The notes: generated from the sequence alone by a model not told the origin. DNA of 64,000 nucleotides from CAJXJP01 sp963926055 (GCA_963926055.1 CAWUVK010000003.1:1-64000), one strand, 5' to 3'. Numbered from the stretch's first letter, positions 49,638 to 61,796 are shown. Numbers and translations: made by a program.

Positions 49638-51023
49638 ATGACATTTGAAAAAGCAGATAATTTTTCGCAAGAATCTGTTAAACCTACACAAGAAATGCTT
49701 AATAATAAGTTAGAAAAAGAATTACATTGAGCATTAAATAAAGAACTCTCTGAAAAAGAAGAGATCCTTAAATGAGAAACAAAAGAAAAAAAAGATATTC
49801 TAAATAAAGAATATCTGTCTTATACAATTTGAAAACATTTAACACTCAGTTCAATAGTTCTTGGTAATAATATTTCATACTCTATTAATGGAAAAAAAAT
49901 AGAAATCAATAATGAAATTTTTACTCTCCCTGTTGAATTAAACGACAAACTTATTACTAGTTGAATTGAAGAATACTTTAAAGAAGAGTATTTCAAAGAA
50001 TACTTATGAGAAAAAAATATAGTTGAGTATTGAGTAAATAATCTATTAGCAGATAATTTAGAATCCGATGAAATAAAAGATATCTCTAAAAATCCTGAAA
50101 AATTGCTTGCATATATAAATACTAAACTTTGAAAAAACACATCAGTATTGATAAATTTATTATGAGAAGATTTCTTAAAAGATTTATGAGTTTGAATACA
50201 AGCTTTAGCTTATACAAAAACAAATAATAAAAATTTTCTAGATCAAAAATGAGGTTTTGAAGAATGAATTAAAAGTTTAGTTTGAGAAGAATATGCTGAA
50301 AATTTTGATAAAGTAAATCCTTTATTAAAAACAACTGTAATTTGATGAGGTTCAATATATGCTGCATTTAAATTATTTTCATGGGTCAGTGATAAAATGA
50401 AATGAAATTGGTTAAAAGTAATATTTGGATGACTTGCTGTAGAATTAATTGGTCAAGTAGTTAGTGGAAAATCTATTACTTGAGAAACACTTAGTAAAGT
50501 TTGAGAAATGTTTCAATGAACTGATAATGCAAAAGATCTAAAAAAACAAGCAAAGTTATTAGAAGAAAATAAAGAGAATATAAATTTATGAGAATTTAGA
50601 GCTTTAACTTATATGACAATATGAAATACTAACTTATGATTAGATGTAAATATTGACACAATAAAACAAAATGCTAATTCTGAAATGGTAGATTTTCTAG
50701 TATCTAAAAATAATTTACCTAAAGATGAACTATATAAAAATATACTCTTTGGTCATACCAATATGATATTAGATATAAAAGATAACACTTGAATTAGATT
50801 AAATGATAATCAATTATGAGAGATAGAGTTTCATAATTCTGAATCAATATATTCAGAAAAAATGATTACTCTACAAGAAAGGTCTTCGAAAATTAAAGAA
50901 AAAATATCGTCATTATCTCAATTATGATGATCTACTCAAACAATTCAAAAAACATTCTCATCTCAGATAAGTGAATATTTAAATACTGGAAATGAAAATA
51001 AAATAAAAGAACTTCAATTATAA
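49638..51023 (+). CDS. Large unknown protein 1 of the three-gene cluster
   Basis: 461 aa; no domain recognised. The first 60 residues are mostly Glu/Lys (KLEKELHGALNKELSEKEEI), predicted coiled coil. A beta-like block (HLTLSSIVLGNNISYSINGK) follows, then helical segments. Two adjacent hydrophobic stretches occur at about 232-250 (TTVIGGGSIYAAFKLFSWV) and 257-275 (WLKVIFGGLAVELIGQVV), likely a membrane hairpin. The C-terminal 170 residues are charged and soluble. No signal peptide. More than 25 glycines are TGA, so the frame is invisible under the standard code. It shares strand and tight spacing with the next two genes. Confidence 0.7.
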
Positions 51024-51047
51024 AACTTTAAAAAATAATAATATATT

Positions 51048-54000
51048 ATGACTACCTCAACTCCTGAATTACTCTGAGAATCTAGATCTCCTGAAAGAGA
51101 AATAAGGTTAAAAAAATTATCAGACTTTCAAGATATAGCAAAGAAAGAATTTGCATCTAAATTTAATAAAAATTTAGATGATTTTCTGAGTTGAGATTTA
51201 AATGAATTTCAAAAAGAAGTTTTTGATAATTTTATGAATAATCTTGAGCCAAAATTATTACATTTAAAAGAAAAATCAGAAAAACAAAATTTATCTATTT
51301 CAGAAATTAAAGATTTACTATGAACTGATAGTCTTAATTTAATTCCTATAAATATTCAAGAAAAGCTAAAAATCAAACTTAAAAATGAATTAAAAAATGA
51401 AATTAGTTCTATAAACTCTAAATTTTTAGATAAAACTCATTTAAATAATTATTTATCCGATAATAATACTATTATTGATAAAGTCTCTTTTATTGAAAAT
51501 TATCTTGATTTTTTTAATCAATTAAATAATAATGAAAAACAATATTTAGAAACTTATATTGATTGAACAAATACTGAAAATATAAAATTTTTAAGCTTAC
51601 AAACAGTTGAAAAAATTTGAATTGTTACTGCCTCAGCAAACTATGCTCCTTGAATCATTCCAACTCAAACACTTTCCAAATTTAATACGCTTACATACGA
51701 ATATACTCAAACAGGAGTACTCGATCCTCTTGCTTTACAATTTTATATTCAAAATGAAGAATGAATCAGGTGAATTGGTCAAAAATCTATTCAACTGAGC
51801 GAAGTAAATACTGAAGATATAGATAATGTAAATATTGATTCAATAGCTGAAACACTTATATGAATTGAAAAATTTGATCTATTTATGTCTAATAAGAAAA
51901 ATAGTGAAATTTTTTCAAAAATATCAAATAAAAAAATTAATACTATTAACTTAAAAGATTACCGTAAAATGGAATCTGATTTCGACATTTTAACAAAACA
52001 AATTCAAGAAGAGCATGGATATATACCTTATGATTACCTTATTTATAAATCTACTCTAGAATCTGTATGAAATCATTTATTCCTTGAAAGTAATAATCAA
52101 GATACACAAAAAGCTAGAAAAATGCTACAATTTTTAGATATGTGTGAAGAATGGATGAAATTTGATGACTCTAAAAGTTTAGTAAATATTTCAAAAGCAA
52201 ATCTCTTTAATTTTTCAGAAGAAGACTTTAATAAAATAAAATCTGTCAAAGAAAAAATTAAAAAATGAGAAATTACTTCTTTCAAAGATTTAGAAAAAGA
52301 AAATTATTTTACTGATTCTGATGAGTGAAATATTTTACAAGAATATTGGAATTATTTAAAAGATGAAGTACTTGATGACATAAATGATCCTTCCATTGAA
52401 AGAATTTCTAAAACATTATGAGTAAAAGATGACTGGGATATGGACTTATTTCATATTTCCATGGAAGATTTAGATAAAAAACTAGAAGATATAGATAATA
52501 GAAATTGAAATACATTAAAAAATATAAAACTTGCTCAAGCTACAGATATGATTAGCTGGAATACTGGAGCAAAACAACAAGTATTTAGTTTTATAGAAAG
52601 TGATATAGTTAAATATTTAGAAGATAAAGAAATTACAACAGCTCAAGCACTTCAACCAAATGAAGAACAAGTAGAAGCAGAAGCTAAAAATCTTAATAAG
52701 CAAATAAATAAAAATGTATTTTTAGAAGAAATTTCTAAATTATCTGATGGTCAAAAACAACAAATAGTTAAAGATCCTAGTTTAAAAGGCATTGATTTGG
52801 ATTATGCTGTATTAGATATTATTAAACAAACAGCTTTAAAACAAACTGCGTATAGAACCCTGTTTCATAAAAATATACTTTCAATGGTTCAGGATGGTAA
52901 TAATCTTGACGGTATGCATAAAGTCTATATGCAAAAACATGATAGTATGATGAATAATATCTTAAGTAGTAGTGTAGATATTGCTGAAACTCTCATTAAA
53001 GAAGCTATTATATTTGCCCTTACGAGTATATTAACTGCTTGAATTGGTTGATGGGCCGTTACATCTGCTAGATTATGATGAAGCCTGTATGCAAGTAAAG
53101 TCTGAAGAACTATTAATGCTGCAGCTAAATATGCAGAAGGTGGAAGATCTATTGGTCAAAAAGTAACTGCTTTTTGATTAAATACTGCTAAATTTACAAC
53201 AGCAAGGTCATTTGAAGCATGAATCTATACTGTTTGAGCAGGAATGATGTATGAAAATCAAGAAATAAGTCTTGATAGTTACATTACTAATTTAGCACTT
53301 TTTGCTGGTGGTATAACTGGTATGAAAATTTGAGAAAAAATTATTCCGAGAAATAGTTGAGATTTTACAAAAACACTTTCTCAAATGCTTTGAGGTTCAA
53401 TTGGTTGAACAGGTGCACTTATAATGACAGAAGATTTTCCAGATGGTTTATCAGTCGAAGATGCTGGAAGTATGATGGCTCAATGAATACTAATGGGGGG
53501 ATTAATGTTTCCTTTGATGAAACATAGAGGTTTACAAAATCAATGAAAGAAATGGTGAGAAAATTTTGCCAATAGAGATTCTGCACAAAAAAGTAGAATG
53601 TGAAAATCTTTACCTATAGAGTTACAAACAAAAATATTAAAAAATCAATCTAATACTAGAACTATATGACAATCATTGTGACAATCTGAAGTAAGATTAA
53701 ATAATGCTATTAGAAATAATAACAATAGAACAAATTCTGAAATTGCTTCAATAGATAGTAATACACAAATGTGAAAAACTAGAAAAATATTTGAAAGCAA
53801 TAAAGTAAATTTAAAAAACTGAATTCAAAATTCTAAGTTAAAAATTTCTAATTCACTAAAAAATTCTCCTGATAATGCTAAACTATCATTGAATAAATTT
53901 TTAGCAGAAAATAGAACTGCTCGTTTAGAATCTTTGAAAAAAATAGATCATACAGCAAAATATAATGATCTTTGAAATGGATTTACATTAAAAAACTGAA

Positions 54001-54929
54001 AAGAAATAGTAAATAGAGATTTTCAAACTGTCTGAGTTTTACCGGATTGAGTAAAAATTCAATCTGTGCAATATTTAAATTTTTGAAATAAAAGAATACC
54101 TACTCTTGAAATGAGTGATGGAAAAATTTTAAGACTACAAAACTCAAAAGAATTTAATGGAAATATGGATGCTTATAAAAAAATACTTTGAGAACTTCAA
54201 TCTAAACCTGGTTCATTAGAATGAATTTATAATCAAAAGTGAAATTTAGCATGATATAGACATATAGAAAATGGTGGAAATATAATATATTACACAAAAA
54301 ATGGTAATAAAAGTACAAAAATCTTTAAAAAATGAGTAAGTGATAAATTTGAAACTCATACTCTAGCAAGTAATGGAAAATTTACGACAAAAGAAATCTC
54401 TGAAGCTGGGTTAACTATAAAAAACAAAGCAGAAATTAAGAGAAATTTTGATAAAGCATTTGAAGAAAATTTTGCAGATGGTAGCGTATTTAAAAAAAAC
54501 TTATTACAAAAATTTGAATGAATCAAGAATAATCCTAATGCAACTCCTGCACAAAAAAAACAAGCAGGAAAAATTCAAGAATATTTATTAAATAAACCAG
54601 TTTGATTTGTAAAAGGTCTACTGAAAAAATCATTGTTTGCTACAATGTTAGCTTGAGGTTGAATTCTTGGTTTTGATTATATGAATGATGGGGATATCGA
54701 CTTAACAGCTATTTGAACAGGTTTAACTATCTTATTTGCAAGTTCTGATCAATGATTAGATATGATTTGAAACTTGGTTAATAAAGTACCTGTAGTAGGA
54801 GAAAGTTCAAAAGCTTGAGTAGAATGGTTGAAAAAAGCAAAAGACAAACATAAAACATTATGATTTATTTTAAGAGTTGGTTGAGCAATGGTAGCAATGG
54901 ACTACATGGATACAAAAGATAATAAATAA
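51048..54929 (+). CDS. Giant unknown protein 2 of the three-gene cluster
   Basis: 1293 aa; the second-largest gene in the window, with no recognised domain. Residues 1-640 are soluble, helical and acidic (EREIRLKKLSDFQDIAKKEF, LATDMISW-type blocks). Residues about 645-800 contain several glycine-rich hydrophobic stretches (IIFALTSILTAGIGGWAV, YITNLALFAGGITGMKIGE, GGSIGGTGALIMTE). A basic Asn-rich linker follows (about 830-930) and then a region with LPDGVKIQSVQYLNFGNKR and GNLAGYRHIENGGNIIYY. Two more hydrophobic patches occur near the end (LFATMLAGGGILGFDYM, TLGFILRVGGAMVAMDYM). No signal peptide. Dozens of TGA glycines. A membrane-inserting effector or structural protein is possible; it is inference only. 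Confidence 0.7.
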
Positions 54930-54938
54930 AACAATATT

Positions 54939-57227
54939 ATGAACGAAAATATTTCACAAAGAATAGACTTAAGAGAAACTCAAGTAGAAAAAGATTTACT
55001 TGAGACTCTTAGTAGTGAAGAAAAAAAAGAAATCATTGATGCGTTAAATAAATTCAGAGAAGAAAATAAAAACACAGAAAAACTCTGAATTATGGTATTA
55101 ACCAGTGATGAATTAGAAGAATTGAAAAATAACATTCATCAAAGTGATACTTTGAGTGAATTTATTGATCAACAAATTCAAGAAACTATCACTACCAGTG
55201 AAATACTTGATTGAACAAGTATAGAAAAAAATTTAGGATGAAAAGAAAATCTAGAAAAATTCACTCAAGTATCAGAAAGAATATTGTCAAACTATTTATT
55301 TAATTGAAATGATAGTCTGCTATCTCATTTATGACTCAATGAAGATGCAAAACAAAATATTGTAGTATGATTTAATTTTTTTATTTTTGATTTTTTATCA
55401 AAAAATAAGGAAAATTTTGATATTGAAAAAAATATTTCTTATTTTACTAATAATATTTGATGATTATTAGAATGAAATTTTTCAAATTTATGAGATATTT
55501 TTTCACTTTGAGATAAATCATCAGAAATTATTAATAATCTAAAATCAAGTTTTTGAGCTTTGACTTGAAAATTAGAAATTATTAAAACTGAACTTAATAG
55601 TGATATATTTACAAACGGTTGAGAAAATAATGAAATAATAATGAATCCAAATGAAACAGTAAAGTTTTTTAATTGAGTTTTAGATGGAAGTATTATAAAT
55701 ATTCAAAATTATGTAATTCAAAAACAAACTGCTAATCCTGTAATTATAGAAAATTCAAGTCTAGATAATCTTAAAAGTATTTGAAATACATGGTGAGATT
55801 TAATTCCAGAATCAGTTTGAAGTAAATTAGGTGGAATGAGTGATATATTTAATAGTATTGAAGATTATAAAGAAACTATAAAATTATGAATAACTCAATC
55901 TCCTAAAATGCTTGAGGTTTTAGCTTGATTAGAATCAATCCCACTAATTGGTGATATATTAAAATTTTTTGCTGATTTATTATGAATAGGTTCATTTGAG
56001 AATATGTTTGAAAATTCACAATTTTGAGAAATTCAAAAAGAACTTTCTGAACTCTTTAAAAATAAAGAACTATTTGTCCATTGATTAAATATTTCAGATG
56101 ATTTTTTAAAAATTTGAAATAAAAATGATTTAAATTTATTAACAAATTTAAAATCATTATCTAATGGAAGTGATGATTATAAAAAAACACTTGAATGACT
56201 ATTAAAAAAATGATCCGATTTTGAAAATTTTAATAATACACTACAAGAAAAAAAAGTTATTTCACCAACACAAGTTGAATGAAATTTAAACTATTCTAGT
56301 TTAAGTAAATCATTAGAATTATATACTCAATTTGAAGCTAAAAAAACTGAAAATCCTAAAATAACACTTGATGAATTTATTATAGAAATTCAAAAAGAAG
56401 AAGCTCAAAAAGTAGCTGCTTTACATAAATTTGAATCTATTAAACAAGAAGAAAGTTTTGAAAAAACAGATACAGAACTAAAATCTACATGTGAAGTGAA
56501 CGGACAATGGTATAATATTTTATGGAATAAACATTGAGAAATTCAACTTCAAAGTGAAAATAAAAAATATTTTTATTTTGTTGATTCAATTATATGACAT
56601 GGCGAAAAGTGGTGAATTCAGTGAAGTTCAAATTTTACAAATAATGATTTTTTTAAAGAACACTGAGCAAAAGTTGATATTCAAGCAGTAAAATGAATAA
56701 TTCCATTATTAGTATCAAAATGAAATATTAATAATAAATTAGAACATTCTATTACAACTCAAGAAGGAAAAATAGATTTTAAAATTAAAACTACAAACGT
56801 AATAGACAAAAGAACTGAAAATCCTTGAACTTGAAGTAATGTAGATAGTTGAATCTCTAAAAAATCTCCTGAAAAAGAAAGTATTCAATGAGAAATTTTT
56901 GAATGAAATATGTATAAATATAAATCAATGAGTTTAATATCTCCATTTAATATAGATAAAGAAATAAATCTCGTAGATGAAGATTGAAAAAGTGTTACTT
57001 ATAAACTCAATTATAAAAATAGTCTCGATTGGGCTAATGAAGTTATTAATTGAGATGTAACATTTGATATAAAAAAAGAATGATGAAAATATATTCTAAA
57101 AAATAGTGGTTTATGAATTAAAATAGATTTAAAAGATCTTTTTAAACAATTACATACTTGAATTAATCAAGTTGATATTCAAAAAGATAATTTTTTCTGA
57201 CTAGAGTTTCAAAAAGTTCAAAAATAA
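54939..57227 (+). CDS. Large unknown protein 3 of the three-gene cluster
   Basis: 762 aa; no recognised domain. Charged N-terminus (ISQRIDLRETQVEKDLLETL), long helical region, a hydrophobic segment at about 325-355 (VLAGLESIPLIGDILKFF, ADLLGIGSFENMF), and an acidic middle. A beta-rich C-terminal half has repeated-looking strands (KYFYFVDSIIGHGEKWGIQG, YKYKSMSLISPFNIDKEINL, GKYILKNSGLGIKIDLKDLF). One cysteine (STCEVNGQW). Starts 9 bases after protein 2 ends and is followed by a terminator, so the three genes form one operon. Heavy TGA-glycine use argues for long residence in this lineage. Confidence 0.7.
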
Positions 57228-57235
57228 TCCCTTGC

Positions 57236-57276
57236 AAAAAAATAATTTCCCTTAAAATAAGGGAAATTATTTTTTA
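57236..57276 (+). terminator. Terminator of the three-gene cluster
   Basis: AATAATTTCCCTTA/TAAGGGAAATTATT stem followed by a T-run, 9 bases after the stop. Confidence 0.85.
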
Positions 57277-57288
57277 TTGTAAAAATTT

Positions 57289-58386
57289 ATGAAACTATCC
57301 GATTTTGATTATCACTTACCTGAAGAGCTTATTGCTCAAACTCCTATAGAACCAAGAGATCATTCACGTTTACTCTGATTAAATAAAAATACTGGAGAAA
57401 TACAAGAATCTAAATTTTATGATATTTTAGATCAACTCTGAGAAAATGATGTATTAGTTCTCAATAAAACAAAAGTAATAAATGCCAGACTTCATTGATA
57501 TATTCAAACTCCCCTCTCCTCAAAAGGAGAGGGGTCGGGGGTGAGGTCAGAAGAAATAGATGGATTTAGAAAAAAAGAAGTAGAAATATTTCTTCACAAA
57601 CAAATAGATAATAAAACTTGGGACTGTTTAGTTTATCCTGGAAAAAAATTAAAACCCGGAAAACAAATTGAATTTAAACTAGAAAAAAATGGACCGGTCA
57701 TCATGACAGCTGAAATTAAAGATACTTCTGATTCATGAAGAATTGTTGAATTTTCAAAATGAGGTCTTGAGTTTATGGAAATAATTGAAAATTTATGAGA
57801 AATTCCACTTCCTCCGTACATAAAAGAAAAATTAAAAAATTCAGATAGGTACCAAACTGTTTTTAATGAAGTTTCAGGTTCCGTAGCTGCTCCTACTGCA
57901 GGGCTCCATTTTACACCTGAATTAATAGAAAGATTAAAGAATAAATGAGTAAAATTTGAAAAAGTTTTATTACATGTAGGTTTAGGTACTTTTAAGAACG
58001 TAGAAGTAGAAGATGTCACAACACATAATATGCATAAAGAATATATTCAGCTCGAAGAAGATGTCGCTGAAAGATTAAATGAATATAAACAGCAATGAAA
58101 AAAAATTATTTCTGTCTGAACTACTTCTATTAGAGTTTTAGAAAGTTTTACCGATGAGACCGGTCTTATAAAAGCTGGTTCAATGGATACAAATATTTTT
58201 ATTTATCCTGGATATAAATGGAAATTTGTAGATGGAATTATTACTAATTTTCATTTACCAAAATCAACTTTAGTAATGTTAGTTTCTAGTTTTGCAGGAA
58301 AACAAAACATAGAAGATGCCTATAAATATGCCGTAGAAAATAAATTTCGTTTTTTCTCTTTTTGAGATGCTATGTTTATAAAATAA
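57289..58386 (+). CDS. queA: S-adenosylmethionine:tRNA ribosyltransferase-isomerase QueA
   Basis: 365 aa. QueA makes epoxyqueuosine at the wobble base of GUN tRNAs, using SAM. Family motifs: MKLSDFDYHLPEELIAQTPI, then EPRDHSRLL, VLVLNKTKVINARLHG, SVAAPTAGLHFT, KVLLHVGLGTFKNV, GTTSIRVLE and NFHLPKSTLVMLVSSFAG, all in order. TGA glycines are common. After NARLHGYI there is an extra segment of about 20 residues (QTPLSSKGEGSGVRSEE and on) encoded by the GC-rich palindrome at 57508-57546. It lies in a loop before VEIFLHK and leaves the frame open. Confidence 0.96.
57508..57546 (+). repeat. GC-rich palindromic element inside queA
   Basis: CTCCCCTCTCC and GGAGAGGGG form a perfect stem around TCAAAA, followed by TCGGGGGTGAGG. 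The GC content is far above the surroundings. The same type of element (CCCTCTCC...GGAGAGGG then CGGGGGTGAGG) is familiar as an interspersed repeat in other bacteria. Here it sits in frame within a coding gene. Confidence 0.75.
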
Positions 58387-58413
58387 AAAATCCCTTTAAA
58401 AAGGGATTTTTTA
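58384..58413 (+). terminator. Terminator of queA
   Basis: AAAAAATCCCTTT/AAAGGGATTTTTT hairpin at the stop codon. Confidence 0.8.
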
Positions 58414-58453
58414 TTTTATATTTTTTCTATTTAAGAAATAATTAAGGTATATC

Positions 58454-58525
58454 AGTAAACAAAATATGTATTGTTCAAGCGAAAAAAATAAAATCTTGTT
58501 TACTTTTTGAATAAAGAAATATAAT
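58454..58525 (+). promoter_or_regulatory. Promoter with long-spaced inverted repeat before the DsbA-like gene
   Basis: TTGTTT (58496-58501), 18 bases, TATAAT (58520-58525). The -35 is part of TTGTTTACT (58496-58504), whose exact inverse AGTAAACAA is at 58454-58462. The two half-sites are 42 bases apart, near four helical turns, so a looping repressor or activator could bind both. Confidence 0.45.
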
Positions 58526-58568
58526 TTTTGAGTACCAATATACATTTTACATTTTAATATTCTTAAAA

Positions 58569-59594
58569 ATGAGTCTATTACATAAAGAAGAACCAAAAAA
58601 TAATACAAATAATGTTCTTCTGTGAGTGATTATAGTTTTATTATTAATCATTGCAGTATGAGCATTTTTCTTAGGACAAATGTTAGCTGGAAATAATAAT
58701 CAAGCTGGTGGAAATATTACAACTGGTCAACCTACAAATACGCAAGGTATGAAAGTTACCGTTATTGATGACATGAGATGTACAACATGTGCAACTTCAG
58801 AAATAGTAACTTCTCTAAAAGGAATCCCTTCTTTATCAACTGCAAATTTTGAAATAAAAGATTTTAGTGAAAATGGAGTTTCAGAATATTTAAAAGAAAA
58901 TAATATTACAATGTTACCTGCATTTGTTTTCCCTACAAGTTATGTAGATGCTGGTATAAATCAATATTTAGAAAAAAGAAATGATGGTGTTTTTGTTCTT
59001 AATACATCGTCAGAATTTGATCCATTTGCGGAAAGAAGTGAAAAATGATATGCAATGGTGAGTGAAGAAGATTTAGCTATATTAAATGAAGAAACTAAAT
59101 ATACAAAAGGTGCTACAGATTCTCCATATGTTTGGTTTGAATATACAAATTTTGCTTGTCCTGCTTGTGTATCATTTCATAAATCTGGTATTCATGATAG
59201 AGTATTAGAACAATATGGTGAAGAAATTAAATACGCAACAAAACATTTCCATTTCTTTGATGACGCGTATGAACCTTCTGAATTAATTGAATGTGTTGCT
59301 GATCAATTAGGAAGCGAAGGATTCTATTCAATTGAAAAAAATATTTTCCAAGAAGAAATATTAGATGTAGAAGTTTTAAAACAAAAAGCTGCTGATTTAG
59401 GTGCTGATGTTGCTCAAATTGAATCATGTATGGCAAGTGATAAACATATCGCTACTCGTGAATCTGTAAGAGATAATGGATCTAGAATCTTTGGTGTATC
59501 TGCTACTCCTACAAATATTTTATTCAACATGGAAACTGGTGAATATGTAAAAACTCAAAATGTAGAAAGTGATATTGAAGCTTTCATTAAATAA
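58569..59594 (+). CDS. Membrane-anchored double-thioredoxin-fold (DsbA-like) protein
   Basis: 341 aa. One N-terminal TM helix (VLLGVIIVLLLIIAVGAFFL) anchors an exported part. The first domain (about 60-160) carries MRCTTCATSE, a CxxC motif followed by LPAFVFPT (cis-Pro-like). The second (about 165-341) is DsbA/DsbG-like with YTNFACPACVSFHKSG (CPAC), a helical insert, and VSATPTNILFN with the cis-Pro segment. Likely a disulfide oxidoreductase for exported proteins. Only the TM segment and the domain boundary (SEKGYA) use TGA. Confidence 0.85.
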
Positions 59595-59610
59595 TTAAAT
59601 AATTATTTTG

Positions 59611-59646
59611 AAAAAAAATCCCGGGAAAATTCCCGGGATTTTTTTT
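59611..59646. terminator. Terminator of the DsbA-like gene
   Basis: AAAAATCCCGGGAA/TTCCCGGGATTTTT stem with T-run, also positioned to end the convergent era operon. Confidence 0.85.
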
Positions 59647-59654
59647 GGATTATT

Positions 59655-60551
59655 TTATTTTAACATATGTTTAGTAAATTTATCGTCTTTTCTCCAATTC
59701 TTTTTTACTTTTACTCTCAGAGCTAAAAATACTTTTTTATCAAATACTTTTTCTAATTCTTTTCTAGCCAGTGTACCAATTTTTGTTACTAATGCTCCAT
59801 TTTTTCAGATAAGTACATATTTTTGTGAATCTGATTCAGCGTACACATACGCAACTATTCTGAGAATTTCAGGTTTATCGTCTAATTCATCAACTCAAAT
59901 AAATGTTGCATGAGGAATTTCTTCTTTTGTGTGAAGAAATACTTTTTCTCTGATTATTTCAGATATTCTAAAATAAATATCTTGTTTTGTATAATAATCA
60001 TCTGGGAAAAAAGCTGGACCAGTCTGAAGGTTTTCTTTTATTTTAGCAATCAATGGATCAAATCCTTCTTGAGTTACTGATGAAATTTTAAAAATATTAT
60101 CTCCACTTGGAATAGTTATTTTTGCAGGGAGATCACATTTTGTGTAAATTCTTACAACTGGAGCATTTGCTTTTGAAATAATTTCTTTTACATAATTTTC
60201 TTCCTCTCCTCATTCACGAGTAGAATCGATAAAATATAAAATCATTTCTGCATCTTTGAGTGAAGAAATCGCTTGATTATTTATTTCTTCATTAAACGCT
60301 TTTGTAGATTTATGAATCCCTGGAGTATCAAAAAATACTATTTGAGATTCATCATCGTTATAAATTGCTAAAATTTTATTACGAGTTGTTTGAGGAACAT
60401 TGGTAGTTATAGAAATTTTTTCTCAAATAAGAGAGTTTACAAACGTAGATTTCCCAGCATTGGGTCTCCCAATAATTGCTACATATCAAACTTTTTTTTC
60501 TTTTAATTCTGATGTATTGTCGAGTATGTCTTGTAAATTTAATTCTTTCAT
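59655..60551 (-). CDS. era: GTPase Era
   Basis: 298 aa. Era binds 16S rRNA and is needed for 30S maturation. G1 GRPNAGKSTFVNSL, G2 TTRNKI, G3 FFDTPGIHK, G4 YTKCDL; the C-terminal KH domain contains EEIPHATFIGV, YVLIGKNGALVTKIGTLARK (GxxG loop) and KVFLALRVKVKKNWRKD. Its ATG overlaps the TAA of the preceding bPH gene by one base, so the two are coupled. Confidence 0.97.
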
Positions 60552-61096
60552 TATGTTGGTTGGTTAGTTATTGGTTCTCATGTCATTCATGATTTTAATC
60601 TTGCTTCATTATCTCTATAAGCATCTACAATATTTAGTACTCTTCTTGCTTCTCCTATAGAGTCTGGACAAAAATCCATATCAAGATTGTGTGTATTTGT
60701 TCCAGCTGTTTGTATCGATAGTGTCCCATAGTTAAAAATATTTGCAAAAATACCTTTTGTTTTTGAACTCACTTCTTGCACTTGTCAGAGGTTGTATTCA
60801 CGAGTTACTCTATTCATCCATGAAATTTGTTCTACTCAGATTACTCTATTATTTGTAACAACATATAGATCCAATTCATGGTTTAACCATTGAATATACA
60901 AAAAAATTGAGAAAAACATCCAAAATAAAATATTTAAGAGTGTTACAAAAAAGTTCATTCATAGAAATCAAAATGTTACTAATGAAATTATAACTCATAC
61001 AAATGCATACAAAGCTACAAAAACATATACAATCCAGTGTCTACGAATAGCCATTTTAACTGATTCACCCTCTTTTAGATTTTCAATAGGAAGCAT
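60551..61096 (-). CDS. bPH2 (YdbS-like) membrane protein
   Basis: 181 aa. Short start, two TM helices (about 22-65: VYVFVALYAFVGVIISLVTF, LLNILFWMFFSIFLYI), then a PH-like domain with LYVVTNNRVIGVEQISW and EYNLGQVQEVSSKTKGIFAN followed by NYGTLSIQTAGTN. This is the YdbS/bPH2 signature of unknown cellular role, often membrane-lipid or secretion related. Middle gene between tsaB and era. Confidence 0.88.
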
Positions 61097-61105
61097 GGAA
61101 AATAA

Positions 61106-61672
61106 TTACGAAATATTTGGTTTTTTGATATACAGAGCTTCTATTTTTTTATATTTTTGAAACTCTAACTTTTTTATTATATCAGAATAATCTATATTTT
61201 CAATTATTGATACATTTTCAAATAAAAAATTTGTTTCTCCATATATTTTTTTTAAATTGTTTTTTAAAAATAATTCAACTAAATCATTATTGGAAATAAT
61301 TTTTACTTCACTATTTTTTTCTTCCATAAAAAAACTATCTCTCTTTGATGATGATTTTATAATTGGAAAAACAGTAAAAAGATCAAAATAACTCATATGA
61401 GTGAGTCTAATATTATGTAAAAAGCTTAGAGTATTCACAACTAAAACAATAGTTCTCACACCAGTAAAACTCCCTGGACCATTTACACAAACTATATTTT
61501 TTACTCAAGAATATTCTATATTATTTTGTTGTAAAAAATTATCTAAAATTGTAATAAATTCAGAAGATTCATTTCCTTTAATATTGAGATCAATTGAAGC
61601 AACTATATTTCTGTTTTCGTCAAATAATGCGAGATATCATTTTTCACTCACCGCATTTATGAATAAATTCAT
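61106..61672 (-). CDS. tsaB: tRNA threonylcarbamoyladenosine protein TsaB
   Basis: 188 aa, shorter than the common 220-230. TsaB is the actin-fold partner of TsaD in t6A37 formation. NLFINAVSEKGYLALFDENR at the start, VCVNGPGSFTGVRTIVLVVN (the phosphate-loop-like signature) and a degenerate C-terminal half. TsaD is not in the window. First gene of the tsaB-bPH-era operon with a 9-base gap. Confidence 0.88.
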
Positions 61673-61796
61673 ACTTTATTCTTAATTAAAAATTATATAG
61701 TTTATAGTATAAAAAAGCTAAGATTTGTAAAGATTATACTTTCGTTTTTTAGTATTTTGTTTATAATCTCTCCACTAATTTATAAAATCAAATATT

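Noticed and set aside
49638..57227. Region as a gene desert or decayed prophage
   Set aside because: Standard-code translation shows only fragments, but code 25 yields three uninterrupted ORFs; no integrase, portal, terminase or att-like repeats were seen.
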